Part shown: piece by piece, positions 1 through 6,871 of the stretch | Numbering within the stretch: the stretch's first letter is position 1 | Layout of the letters: every line of letters begins with the position of its first letter | Source of the DNA: Lysobacterales bacterium UBA5700 | GTDB lineage: Bacteria; Pseudomonadota; Gammaproteobacteria; Xanthomonadales; Xanthomonadaceae | Direction of reading: 5' to 3' | NCBI GenBank assembly: GCA_002420085.1 | Contig: DIHI01000145.1 | Span: forward strand, 1 to 9,988 | Length of the DNA: 9,988 nt | Notes under the pieces: generated by a model | What the model saw: the letters and a program-made list of their open reading frames with translations, nothing else | What the model was told of the DNA's origin: nothing | Database searches by the model: none | Made by a program: the position numbers and the translations under genes

Positions 1-28
1 CGGCGATCCTCGCCGGCGCCGCCTACAT
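1..28 (-). other. Probable partial spacer at window edge
   Basis: These 28 bases lie beyond the leftmost visible repeat. They would be a 32-nt spacer lacking about 4 nt if the array goes on, or the start of trailer DNA if the array ends here. The intact flanking repeat favours a spacer, because leader-distal terminal repeats are often degenerate. Confidence 0.5.
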
Positions 29-777
29 TTTCTGAGCTGCCTGTGCGGCAGTGAACCCGTGACTGCGACACGTACGTTGACCTCGCAATTTCTGAGCTGC
101 CTGTGCGGCAGTGAACGAGGCGGCAGCAGAACCGGCAGCGGAGGCGGATTTCTGAGCTGCCTGTGCGGCAGTGAACGAGCCGGTTTTTGCCGGGCTGGGA
201 ATGGCAATTTTCTGAGCTGCCTGTGCGGCAGTGAACGATCGGCACCGTAGAGGCGCTGACGCGGGCCGTTTCTGAGCTGCCTGTGCGGCAGTGAACCCGA
301 GCACTGACTTGCCCATGCCGGGCCGTCCTTTCTGAGCTGCCTGTGCGGCAGTGAACGAGTGTCTGTCATAGGGCGCTCCGTTGTGGTCTTTCTGAGCTGC
401 CTGTGCGGCAGTGAACATCACGAATACACCTGACCCAGCAACAGACACTTTCTGAGCTGCCTGTGCGGCAGTGAACATTGCAGCAACCCTGGTGGTTGTC
501 CCGTTGGCTTTCTGAGCTGCCTGTGCGGCAGTGAACGCGCGCCCCGCTGCGCCCGCTGCGCCCTGTGCTTTCTGAGCTGCCTGTGCGGCAGTGAACCGTG
601 CAGCGTTGGCATGATTCGTTCCTCTCTCTTTTCTGAGCTGCCTGTGCGGCAGTGAACCCATGAATGTGGCCCGGTCAAGCTTCGCCTTGTTTCTGAGCTG
701 CCTGTGCGGCAGTGAACAACGGAGGTGATCGATGCAGCATGCCTTGTGATTTCTGAGCTGCCTGTGCGGCAGTGAAC

Positions 778-809
778 GAGCGCGATCACGCGACGCCGAG
801 TCCACGACC
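778..809 (-). repeat. Duplicated spacer, 32-nt copy
   Basis: This spacer is identical over all 32 nt to the spacer at 1138-1170, which has one extra base at its low-coordinate end (the 3', PAM-distal end in crRNA sense). In crRNA sense both begin GGTCGTGGACTCGGCG. The copies are six repeat units apart, and the neighbouring spacers are not duplicated. Confidence 0.97.
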
Positions 810-1137
810 TTTCTGAGCTGCCTGTGCGGCAGTGAACCAAGGGTGGCGACGTGATGACACAGACCCATGTTTCTGAGCTGCCTGTGCGGCAGTGAACGCC
901 AGCACAGTCACTGTCAACGTGGTCGCCATTTTCTGAGCTGCCTGTGCGGCAGTGAACCGCTTGTACTTGTCGTCTGACAAGAGCAGGTTTTTCTGAGCTG
1001 CCTGTGCGGCAGTGAACACGTCCGCGACGCATCCGACGATGTGCGGGACTTTCTGAGCTGCCTGTGCGGCAGTGAACCGAGCGCATGAGGGCAGGTCGCC
1101 TGGCGCGCATTTCTGAGCTGCCTGTGCGGCAGTGAAC

Positions 1138-1170
1138 CGAGCGCGATCACGCGACGCCGAGTCCACGACC
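1138..1170 (-). repeat. Duplicated spacer, 33-nt copy
   Basis: Second copy of the spacer at 778-809, one base longer. The extra base lies at the repeat junction on the PAM-distal side (GCGCTCG instead of GCGCTC before the next repeat's GTTCAC). The PAM-proximal seed end is the same in both copies. Confidence 0.97.
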
Positions 1171-2478
1171 TTTCTGAGCTGCCTGTGCGGCAGTGAACGG
1201 ATCAACACCGGCGGCAAGCGCGCGCCGCGTTTTCTGAGCTGCCTGTGCGGCAGTGAACGGTACGCATCGATGATCTGCTCGACCGGGCATTTTCTGAGCT
1301 GCCTGTGCGGCAGTGAACCTTGATGACATCGGTTGCGACAGTCGCCGACCCTTTCTGAGCTGCCTGTGCGGCAGTGAACTCTCGGGCGGGCTCACGATCG
1401 GTGGCGGCGGCTTTCTGAGCTGCCTGTGCGGCAGTGAACTCCGCATCCGCGAGGGGCTGATTGAGCCCGTTTTTCTGAGCTGCCTGTGCGGCAGTGAACT
1501 ATAGATTTTCATGCCGCGCCCCCGGCGGCCATTTCTGAGCTGCCTGTGCGGCAGTGAACCGGTTTTTCTGGCCGTTTTTGGCTGATGCCATATTTCTGAG
1601 CTGCCTGTGCGGCAGTGAACAAGCTGCGTGGTCGGCAGCGACACTCGGACGTTTTCTGAGCTGCCTGTGCGGCAGTGAACCAAATTCGCGCGTCCGCCGC
1701 GCACATCTCGCATTTCTGAGCTGCCTGTGCGGCAGTGAACGGGGATCGTTGCGCGCGGCGCAAAGGTGGAGTTTTCTGAGCTGCCTGTGCGGCAGTGAAC
1801 CATGAGGTGGCGTCGGAGTATGCGGAGGGCCTTTTTCTGAGCTGCCTGTGCGGCAGTGAACTCCCGATGTCCGCCAGCGTGGACAACCGCCATTTTCTGA
1901 GCTGCCTGTGCGGCAGTGAACCGTGTTTGCCCGCTGCTGGCTGCGCTTGTATCTTTCTGAGCTGCCTGTGCGGCAGTGAACCTTGCAACGCGCAAAATAT
2001 CGCTGGTCGTACATTTCTGAGCTGCCTGTGCGGCAGTGAACTCGCGGACTCGGCGTCGAGTTGCGCATCCGTCTTTCTGAGCTGCCTGTGCGGCAGTGAA
2101 CGCAGAGACTCGCCGATCGCGCATGCATCGGCATTTCTGAGCTGCCTGTGCGGCAGTGAACTGTTTCACTACTTACTAGACTACGACCTAGGATTTCTGA
2201 GCTGCCTGTGCGGCAGTGAACGCCTACTCTACGCGGCAGCACGTAGTGCAGGATTTCTGAGCTGCCTGTGCGGCAGTGAACGGAATCCTTTGACCGCACA
2301 TCCGAAAGTAGCATTTCTGAGCTGCCTGTGCGGCAGTGAACGTCTTCGATAGCTGCATTATAACTCCCCCGTTTTTCTGAGCTGCCTGTGCGGCAGTGAA
2401 CGACTGGCGCTGGCTCAAAGCGCAGTACTTTCATTTCTGAGCTGCCTGTGCGGCAGTGAACCTAGAGCATTTGTGGCG

Positions 2479-2491
2479 TAAGTCTATGACA
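2479..2491 (-). promoter_or_regulatory. Possible second IHF-like site near the repeat
   Basis: The minus strand reads TGTCATAGACTTA, matching 11 of 13 positions of WATCAANNNNTTR (mismatches at the second and sixth). It lies 17 bp from the first repeat. A repeat-proximal site paired with a distal one would agree with the two-site arrangement reported for I-F leaders, but a match this weak can arise by chance. Confidence 0.35.
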
Positions 2492-2497
2492 ACACAC

Positions 2498-2553
2498 AAA
2501 AAAACACCACTTGCGCGGGCTGGCCAATGCGGTGGCGGGCCTTTGCAAGTGGT
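2498..2553 (-). terminator. Inverted repeat followed by T7, likely csy operon terminator
   Basis: Arms at 2506-2514 and 2545-2553 are perfectly complementary over 9 bp (ACCACTTGC with GCAAGTGGT). The 30-nt interior can form a smaller hairpin (GCCA/TGGC at 2523-2526 and 2533-2536). On the minus strand the second arm is followed by one G and then seven T (2504-2498). This resembles an intrinsic terminator for transcripts leaving csy4. The long interior is unusual, and the stem overlaps the IHF site, so it may instead be a leader structural element. Confidence 0.5.
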
Positions 2554-2558
2554 TGATT
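2546..2558 (-). promoter_or_regulatory. IHF binding site, perfect consensus
   Basis: The minus strand reads AATCAACCACTTG, which fits WATCAANNNNTTR at every fixed position. It is preceded by an A-rich tract (AATAAAA), as in many strong IHF sites. It lies about 85 bp upstream of the first repeat. IHF bending of the leader is known to assist Cas1-Cas2 spacer integration in type I-E, and is also reported for I-F. Binding here is inferred from sequence only. Confidence 0.7.
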
Positions 2559-2595
2559 TTTATTCTGTTTCTTTGCTTTGTGGAAAAAAGGGTCT

Positions 2596-3162
2596 TCAGA
2601 ACCAGGGGATGGTGGCGGTTCTGGTCAGGCCGTAGCTGTTGAACTCGCCTGGGCTTGGTTCGGGCTGGAGCGGGCCGTGCTGGATGTAGAGGTTGAAACT
2701 GGTCTGGCCGGTGCTTCGGCTACCAAGCGTGACGAAGGGTAGGCGCAGGCTTTCTGCGACTTGGTCCGGTATCCGTTGGCGTGCGGTTTCTGCGTCGATT
2801 CCGTGGCGTCGCATGGCGCGCCGTCGCAGGCGTTCGGGGCTGCTCTTGGCCTGGATGCGACGAACATGGCGATGCTGGGCGTCGGCCGGGGCGGTTCGGA
2901 TGGGTGCTAGTTCGACATGGTCAAGCGCGCCGCGCAGCCAATCGGTTGCCATCAGTGCGTTGAGTGCGTTCTCGACGCCATGCAGACGGAGGCAGCCGCC
3001 GAGGTGCGGGGCATCGGCATCATGTTCGGGAAAGCTGATGCCGATGGCTGTGCTGCGCAAGGCGACCAGTGCTCTGTGCAGCCGCGCGAACAAGGCGTTC
3101 ATGACGGCGGACCGTGAAAGTTCGGGGTCGGGCCGAAGCCGGAGGTCGAAGTAGTGGTTCAT
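2596..3162 (-). CDS. csy4: Cas6f/Csy4 pre-crRNA endoribonuclease
   Basis: Csy4 cuts the array transcript at the 3' base of each repeat hairpin and stays bound to the crRNA 3' stem as the head of the Csy complex. The protein has 188 residues, against 187 in Pseudomonas aeruginosa Csy4 as I recall that sequence, and the two align almost without gaps. It starts MNHYFDLRLRPDPE and ends with the typical PWF. The catalytic pair is present at the same numbers: His29 (RLHRAL) and Ser148 (LGSRS). The RNA-binding residues Arg102 and Gln104 (RRIQAK) and the arginine-rich helix at 111-119 (RLRRRAMRR, with Arg115, Arg118 and Arg119) are also kept. The start codon lies 3 nt after the csy3 stop (TGA GCC ATG), so translation is probably coupled. 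The leader and array follow directly. The repeat stem it must recognise (CTGCC/GGCAG) is present with a 5-nt loop. Confidence 0.98.
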   Translation of the reverse strand: MNHYFDLRLRPDPELSRSAVMNALFARLHRALVALRSTAIGISFPEHDADAPHLGGCLRLHGVENALNALMATDWLRGALDHVELAPIRTAPADAQHRHVRRIQAKSSPERLRRRAMRRHGIDAETARQRIPDQVAESLRLPFVTLGSRSTGQTSFNLYIQHGPLQPEPSPGEFNSYGLTRTATIPWF

Positions 3163-3165
3163 GGC

Positions 3166-4197
3166 TCAGCCCGCTTCGCCGAACACGCCGCCGCGAATAA
3201 GGGTCGCCATCACGAAATGCTGCTGTTCGACCGGCGGGACTTTGTCCTTGATGATCCAGTTGTCGAGCAGGGAGTAGAAGTCGTCCTTGTCGCGTGGCTG
3301 TCGGTAGGCTTTGCCTTGGGTGGTGACCGAGCCGTAGGGTTCCACCGCGATGGGTCCAAGGCGATTGCCTTCGCTGTACCAGGTGTCCACAGTGCGGATG
3401 GCATTACCGAGCTTCTGCGAGTGCATACCAGCGATGTCATCGACCGAATAGAGCGTCTTGCTCTTGTCACCGCGACCGCGATCGAGGATCAGCTCCTGCG
3501 AGGGAAACACTTCCTGCCCGGCACCCATCCGTGCGTAGGCGGTGATTTCAAGCAAGACGTGCCGTTTCCCGCTCAGGCCGTCGTCGATCAGGCTGGCCAG
3601 TTGTTCGAGTGCGCTGGCGGCGTTGGAATCGGATGGGGTGTCGAAGCCACGCAGCGACAGGGCGAGGGCATCAAAGGTCCAGGTGGCTTCGGGGCGGCCA
3701 TCCACGCGATGCACGATACGCACGTCTACCTGTTCGGCGCCGATACGGTTTCGCCAGAGGAAACGGGCGTTGGCTAGGTTGTAGGCGTAACGGCGCGCCA
3801 GTTCGGTAAACCCGTTTGCGGTTGCGTAGCCGGCCACGGTGTCGAGCAATTTGTGTTCGTAAGCGGCATCGTTGCAGGCGGAGGGCTTGCCGGCGCCGGC
3901 CAGTACCCGGAGGGTGAAGGTGGCCTTGAGGGTGTCGGCGTCGGCGGGCAAGGCGGCGAAATCGACCGTTTGCAGGTTCGGGTTCTGGATGGCGGCGTCG
4001 AGTTTGGTGGGGTCTTGCTCCTTGGCTTTCAGTCGGTTGGAGATGGTGCCGCGCACGGACTTGGTGCGCACGGCAATCGGGCGCCAGTGGTTGCTGTCGT
4101 CGCGTGCGTCCCAGTTGCCGGCTGCGAACAGCGCGTCGGAGGGGTCGAGCTTGCGCTCGAATGCGAGTACGGAAGCGGTTTTCAGTTCGTTGCTCAT
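3166..4197 (-). CDS. csy3: Cas7f/Csy3 backbone subunit of the Csy complex
   Basis: Csy3 forms the helical backbone of the surveillance complex; six copies coat the spacer part of the crRNA. The protein has 343 residues, against about 342 in P. aeruginosa. It begins [17 protein letters not shown], a typical Csy3 start, followed by [10 protein letters not shown]. Recognisable segments include [16 protein letters not shown] near residues 140-155, the VFPSQEL segment in the C-terminal half, and a C-terminal GVFGEAG. The frame stays open upstream to an ATG at 4494, but that would overlap csy2 by about 270 bp with unrelated residues. The start at 4197 has a good ribosome site (AAAGGGAG, 6 nt upstream) and gives the family length. 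It lies 23 nt after csy2 and 3 nt before csy4. I see no defect. Confidence 0.97.
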   Translation of the reverse strand: MSNELKTASVLAFERKLDPSDALFAAGNWDARDDSNHWRPIAVRTKSVRGTISNRLKAKEQDPTKLDAAIQNPNLQTVDFAALPADADTLKATFTLRVLAGAGKPSACNDAAYEHKLLDTVAGYATANGFTELARRYAYNLANARFLWRNRIGAEQVDVRIVHRVDGRPEATWTFDALALSLRGFDTPSDSNAASALEQLASLIDDGLSGKRHVLLEITAYARMGAGQEVFPSQELILDRGRGDKSKTLYSVDDIAGMHSQKLGNAIRTVDTWYSEGNRLGPIAVEPYGSVTTQGKAYRQPRDKDDFYSLLDNWIIKDKVPPVEQQHFVMATLIRGGVFGEAG

Positions 4198-4203
4198 GGT
4201 GGA

Positions 4204-4211
4204 CTCCCTTT
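4204..4211 (-). promoter_or_regulatory. Ribosome binding site that fixes the csy3 start
   Basis: The minus strand reads AAAGGGAG, 6 nt before the ATG at 4195-4197, within the 23-nt csy2-csy3 gap. It supports the shorter 343-residue Csy3 over an in-frame extension to 4494. Confidence 0.75.
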
Positions 4212-4220
4212 CGTGGTGGG

Positions 4221-5270
4221 TCAGAGGAACGGTGTGTAGGTGCGGACAAACTCGTTGCGACAGCGGTACAGGCCCTGTTCCGGGTCGCTGTCCGGATACC
4301 AGAGCATCTGGCTCACATCGGTGAGGTGGTGCGGTCCGATCCATTGGCCGATCGAGTAAAGGCTTTCGACGAAGCGGAACGGTGTGCGCGGGTCGCGGGC
4401 ATTGCGAACACTGCCGGCTGGCTGGACTTCGGTCAGGGCGCCGTAACCCACTGGGATCGGTACGATCCAACCCTGGGTGCGGTCGTGTCGCCACTCGATC
4501 TTGCCGGCGCTGGATTCGGGCATGGGGGCGTTGTTTTCCGCGCGGTTGGGGTTGGCGGGTTCAGGGCTGGCGGATCGTGTGAGATCGGCGCGCCAGTTGA
4601 TGCGCGAGAGGTCGAGCAGGGCATCCAGTCCGGTTGCGTCGGGGTCGCTGCGCCGCAATTCGTCGTGGCGTTGCTTCAGCAGGTCGTCGCGGCAGACCAG
4701 GGTGAAGCCGGGGAGCCAACGTCCCCGCACTCGGCGGAACATGCGGGCGGCGGCTTCGGCGTCTTGCGGTTGGATTTCCAGTTGCGGTCGGGTACGCCAG
4801 CGCGGGGCGCGCGGCGCCAGTACGCTGCCGCCGGCCACACGCAGGGTGGCGACGGTGTCGGCGACGGCATCGGCCAGAGTTTGTCGTTGGGATTCGTCGA
4901 GGTCGATGAAATCACCGGAGACGCCGAAGATCAGGGTGATGTCGAGGTGGATTCGGCCTTCTTCGACGATGGCGGCGGTGTCCCCGTCCTTGTCAACCGG
5001 GTTGCGGGTGAGCCGAAAGGCGCGGGCGTAGCGATCCCCGACGGTCTGTTCCTGGTGGTCATGGCAGACCACGGCGACGCTGTCGAAGCCGATGGCTGCG
5101 CCCAGTGTGTGGCGGCGTTCGGCGAGTCGGCGTTCGAGTACCCACATCAGGCCGATGAAGGCGGTCATTGATGGGAAGCCGTGGGTGAGTGGGCTGGATG
5201 CGGCGTTGGCGTTCTGCACGCGCAGGTGCGGCAGGGTCAGCAGTCCGACGCTTGGTGGGAGGCGGTTCAT
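4221..5270 (-). CDS. csy2: Cas5f/Csy2 subunit of the Csy complex
   Basis: Csy2 binds the crRNA 5' handle and pairs with Csy1 at the tail of the Csy complex, where the PAM is read. The protein has 349 residues, slightly longer than the roughly 327 of P. aeruginosa. The family signature is near the N-terminus: [20 protein letters not shown] at about 11-30, followed by [19 protein letters not shown] (31-49) and [11 protein letters not shown] (62-72). The C-terminus contains [19 protein letters not shown]. The start codon overlaps the csy1 stop as ATGA, which implies coupled translation, and CAGGAG lies 7 nt upstream at 5278-5283. The small size difference from the family seems to be in the variable middle region; I see no fusion or frameshift. 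Confidence 0.95.
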   Translation of the reverse strand: MNRLPPSVGLLTLPHLRVQNANAASSPLTHGFPSMTAFIGLMWVLERRLAERRHTLGAAIGFDSVAVVCHDHQEQTVGDRYARAFRLTRNPVDKDGDTAAIVEEGRIHLDITLIFGVSGDFIDLDESQRQTLADAVADTVATLRVAGGSVLAPRAPRWRTRPQLEIQPQDAEAAARMFRRVRGRWLPGFTLVCRDDLLKQRHDELRRSDPDATGLDALLDLSRINWRADLTRSASPEPANPNRAENNAPMPESSAGKIEWRHDRTQGWIVPIPVGYGALTEVQPAGSVRNARDPRTPFRFVESLYSIGQWIGPHHLTDVSQMLWYPDSDPEQGLYRCRNEFVRTYTPFL

Positions 5271-6610
5271 GGGTGTGCTCCTGCATGGTGGCGTTCGGCC
5301 GCGCGACGCACCTCATCGACCTGGGTGGTCCATTGCAGATGCTCGATCAGTTCGCGAGCCCAATGACGGTGTTCGTCGTCGCCAACGGGTAAGCGCTGAT
5401 CGAGTTGGCCATTGAGCCAGTTGCCGAAGCGCTTGGAGATCGCGTCCGGCCAGTCCATGCGCAGGTAGCTCGCGCGGAAGTCCTCATCGCTCTCGGCACG
5501 GCCGGGGTCGAGCCACAGGCGCTCTTCTTCCACCAGACGACAGCGCGGGTCGAGGCTCCAACCCGGTGCCAGTCCGTCGTGCAGGCTGGATGCGAAGCGC
5601 AACAGTTCGCCGATCAGTGCATCGGTGTAGTCGTCGCGTCGATCGCGGGTATCCATGGTGGGATCAGGGTTGGATTCCAGGAATTTGCGCAGGCTGCGCA
5701 TCAGTGGCCGCACCTCGTCGCGCTTGCCGAACGGGGTAAAAATCGAATCAAGCCGCCAGGGCGGGCGGACGTTGCGGTCTTTCCAGTGCGGCGGCAGGGA
5801 GGCGAGCAGGTAGTTCTTGCCGCCGCGCTCGCTGTTGAGCTGGCTGATGTTTTGCGGCTTGCTGCCGCCGAATTTCTGTTCGACCAGATCGGGGTAGTCG
5901 CGGCTGACACCGTCATGCGCCTGCTTGTCGCGGCGGGCCTTGCGGACGAGTTTGGCGGTCTCGCCGAAGCGGTCCTCGTTGATGATCGTGAACACGGCGT
6001 GCGCCAGTGTGCTGGCGTGCAGTGGCGCGAGCAGGTGGTAGTGGTCGTCGTTCACCGGATCATCGCCGACCAGCCAGTAGACCTGCTTGGCCAGCGTATG
6101 CGAGGCGAGCGTGTCATCACGCGGGCGGTCGATGGCGACGAAGGCAGTGCGCCAGTCGTTGGCCTGGGCAGGGTTCGGATCGAGTGCGGCGATCAGTTGG
6201 TCGTTGCCCTCGCGCAGCCACTGCAACAGTGGCTTGCCCGCGACCTCGATCTTCAGAAATTTGTAGACATCGAGCGCGGCGGCGTTGCCGACCACATCAT
6301 CGTGGGTGCTGGCGCCGAGGGCATGGCTGCCCACTTCGGCGCGTGTCGGCAATGCGTCCGCCGGCCGGTAGAGGTTGCTGCCTCGGGCATCCGGATGCAT
6401 CGGTTTGATGGCGTGGGTGACCAATTGGATCTGGCTCACCCGTCGAGCCGCGTCGGCGATCCAGGCCGGCATCCGGTACTGCTCGATGAGCGATTCGCGC
6501 TTGGGGTCATCGGGGCTCAGTTTTTCGAGCTTGCCGTCCAGGCGCTGTTTCAGAAACGCCTCGATGGCTGCCCGAAACGCGCTGGGCGCGGGAGAGGGGG
6601 GTTCGGTCAT
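5267..6610 (-). CDS. csy1: Cas8f/Csy1 large subunit, PAM recognition
   Basis: Csy1 is the large subunit of the I-F surveillance complex. With Csy2 it caps the crRNA 5' end and recognises the CC PAM. The protein has 447 residues, against about 434 in P. aeruginosa. Family signatures include WIADAARRVSQIQLVTHAIK (50-69), MHPDARGSNL (71-80), GNAAALDVYKFLKIE (108-122) and FGGSKPQNISQLNSERGG (247-264). The residues Lys251 and Asn254 in KPQN, and Asn109 in GNAAA, appear to correspond to the Lys247, Asn250 and Asn111 that contact the PAM in the P. aeruginosa structure; I inferred this by eye. The ATG at 6610 has AAGGAG 6 nt upstream (6617-6622). This is the first gene after the 261-bp gap and is probably the first gene of the csy operon. 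Confidence 0.96.
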   Translation of the reverse strand: MTEPPSPAPSAFRAAIEAFLKQRLDGKLEKLSPDDPKRESLIEQYRMPAWIADAARRVSQIQLVTHAIKPMHPDARGSNLYRPADALPTRAEVGSHALGASTHDDVVGNAAALDVYKFLKIEVAGKPLLQWLREGNDQLIAALDPNPAQANDWRTAFVAIDRPRDDTLASHTLAKQVYWLVGDDPVNDDHYHLLAPLHASTLAHAVFTIINEDRFGETAKLVRKARRDKQAHDGVSRDYPDLVEQKFGGSKPQNISQLNSERGGKNYLLASLPPHWKDRNVRPPWRLDSIFTPFGKRDEVRPLMRSLRKFLESNPDPTMDTRDRRDDYTDALIGELLRFASSLHDGLAPGWSLDPRCRLVEEERLWLDPGRAESDEDFRASYLRMDWPDAISKRFGNWLNGQLDQRLPVGDDEHRHWARELIEHLQWTTQVDEVRRAAERHHAGAHP

Positions 6611-6871
6611 AGCAGGCTCCTTTGCGTAGCGTGGAGGGTTGTCGGCACCGAGAGCGCCTCGATGTCACATTCGAGAACCGATTACGGTAGCACCTGTCAC
6701 CTTTTGCCGAGCATAGCGCATGCGATTCTCAGGAGGTGAGACAGGCTGGCGATGACGATCCGGGCCGCACTGGACGTGATCGCGGTTGGATCAAGATGTG
6801 GCGAGCAGGATTTCTGGGACGGAAGCTGTAGTCGACCACTCAGGTCAGGTGTCGGTAGACCGACCTGTGGC
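6611..6871 (-). promoter_or_regulatory. cas2-3/csy1 intergenic region, probable csy promoter region
   Basis: This 261-bp non-coding gap splits the locus into an adaptation/nuclease part and the csy operon, so the csy promoter is expected here. The csy1 ribosome site (AAGGAG, 6617-6622) is clear. Possible -10-like words on the minus strand (TATGCT near 6711-6716, TAATCG near 6678-6683) lack a convincing -35 at proper spacing, so I place no specific promoter. The end nearest cas2-3 has a hairpin (6846-6867). A CCCAGAAA word at 6811-6818 matches 7 of 8 bases of the repeat-derived crRNA 5' handle. I see no small gene or other repeat here. Confidence 0.5.
6846..6867 (-). terminator. Hairpin 4 nt after the cas2-3 stop, possible terminator or attenuator
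   Basis: The minus strand reads CAGGTCGGT, then CT, then ACCG AC ACCTG. It can form nine base pairs with a 2-nt bulge; the tight loop would probably open by one pair. It begins 4 nt after the cas2-3 stop codon. There is no T-run after it, so it is not a standard intrinsic terminator. It may stabilise the transcript 3' end or act with Rho. Confidence 0.3.

Larger units (their letters stand above)
29..2461 (-). CRISPR. Type I-F CRISPR array, 41 repeats, truncated by window edge
   Basis: The array has 41 repeats of 28 nt, the first at 29-56 and the last at 2434-2461, and I see no mismatch among them. They separate 40 complete spacers: 35 of 32 nt and 5 of 33 nt (597-629, 1138-1170, 1319-1351, 1560-1592, 1801-1833). 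In crRNA sense (minus strand) the repeat starts GTTCA, forms a stem CTGCC/GGCAG around the loop GCACA, and ends CTCAGAAA. This is the I-F plan; Csy4 cuts after the stem and leaves CTCAGAAA as the 8-nt 5' handle. The leader and csy4 lie beyond 2461, so transcription runs from high to low coordinates and the youngest spacer should be 2402-2433. The leftmost repeat is not degenerate and bases 1-28 look like a spacer cut by the edge, so the array probably continues to the left. Long open frames here are artefacts of a 60-bp period. Confidence 0.99.
2462..2595 (-). promoter_or_regulatory. CRISPR leader between csy4 and the array
   Basis: This 134-bp non-coding stretch separates the csy4 stop from the first repeat. 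Part of it is AT-rich, in contrast to the GC-rich genes. Reading along the minus strand it holds a T6 run just after csy4 (2584-2589), an A-rich tract leading into a perfect IHF consensus (2546-2558), an inverted repeat with T7 (2498-2553), and about 36 bp up to the first repeat. Type I-F leaders direct spacer insertion at the first repeat and promote array transcription. A TTGTCA hexamer (minus strand, 2487-2492) resembles a -35 box, but the hexamer 17 bp on (TGCTCT) is a poor -10, so I do not place a promoter with confidence. Confidence 0.85.

Noticed and set aside
23..2434. Long open frames across the array with repeated peptides such as FTAAQAAQK, SLPHRQLRK, VHCRTGSSE and FLSCLCGSE
   Set aside because: They are translations of the 28-nt CRISPR repeat. 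Repeat plus 32-nt spacer is 60 bp, a multiple of three, so the frame persists until a 33-nt spacer or a stop. They are not repeat proteins.
2464..2492. Standard sigma-70 promoter for the array (TTGTCA, 17 bp, TGCTCT)
   Set aside because: The -35-like word is good, but the -10 matches only two of six consensus bases, so I did not list it as a promoter.
4198..4494. Upstream extension of csy3 to an ATG at 4494
   Set aside because: It would overlap csy2 by about 270 bp. The added residues do not look like Csy3, and the 4197 start has a ribosome site and gives the family length.
2596..6610. Transposon-encoded I-F3 (Tn7-like CAST) or other I-F variant
   Set aside because: csy1 and csy2 are separate full-length genes, Cas3 helicase and nuclease motifs are present, and there is no tniQ, tnsA, tnsB or tnsC in the window. 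This is standard I-F1.
5405..6739. Long plus-strand open frame opposite csy1, and others opposite cas3 (such as 7796-9061) and csy2-csy3 (4104-5171)
   Set aside because: They are antisense shadows common in GC-rich DNA. Their residues mirror the codons of the real minus-strand cas genes and show no recognisable family.
6611..6871. Small gene or anti-CRISPR-associated gene in the cas2-3/csy1 gap
   Set aside because: No open frame confined to the gap has a ribosome site and credible coding content. The AGGAGGTGAG on the plus strand (6731-6740) is followed only by a frame that runs antisense into cas3.
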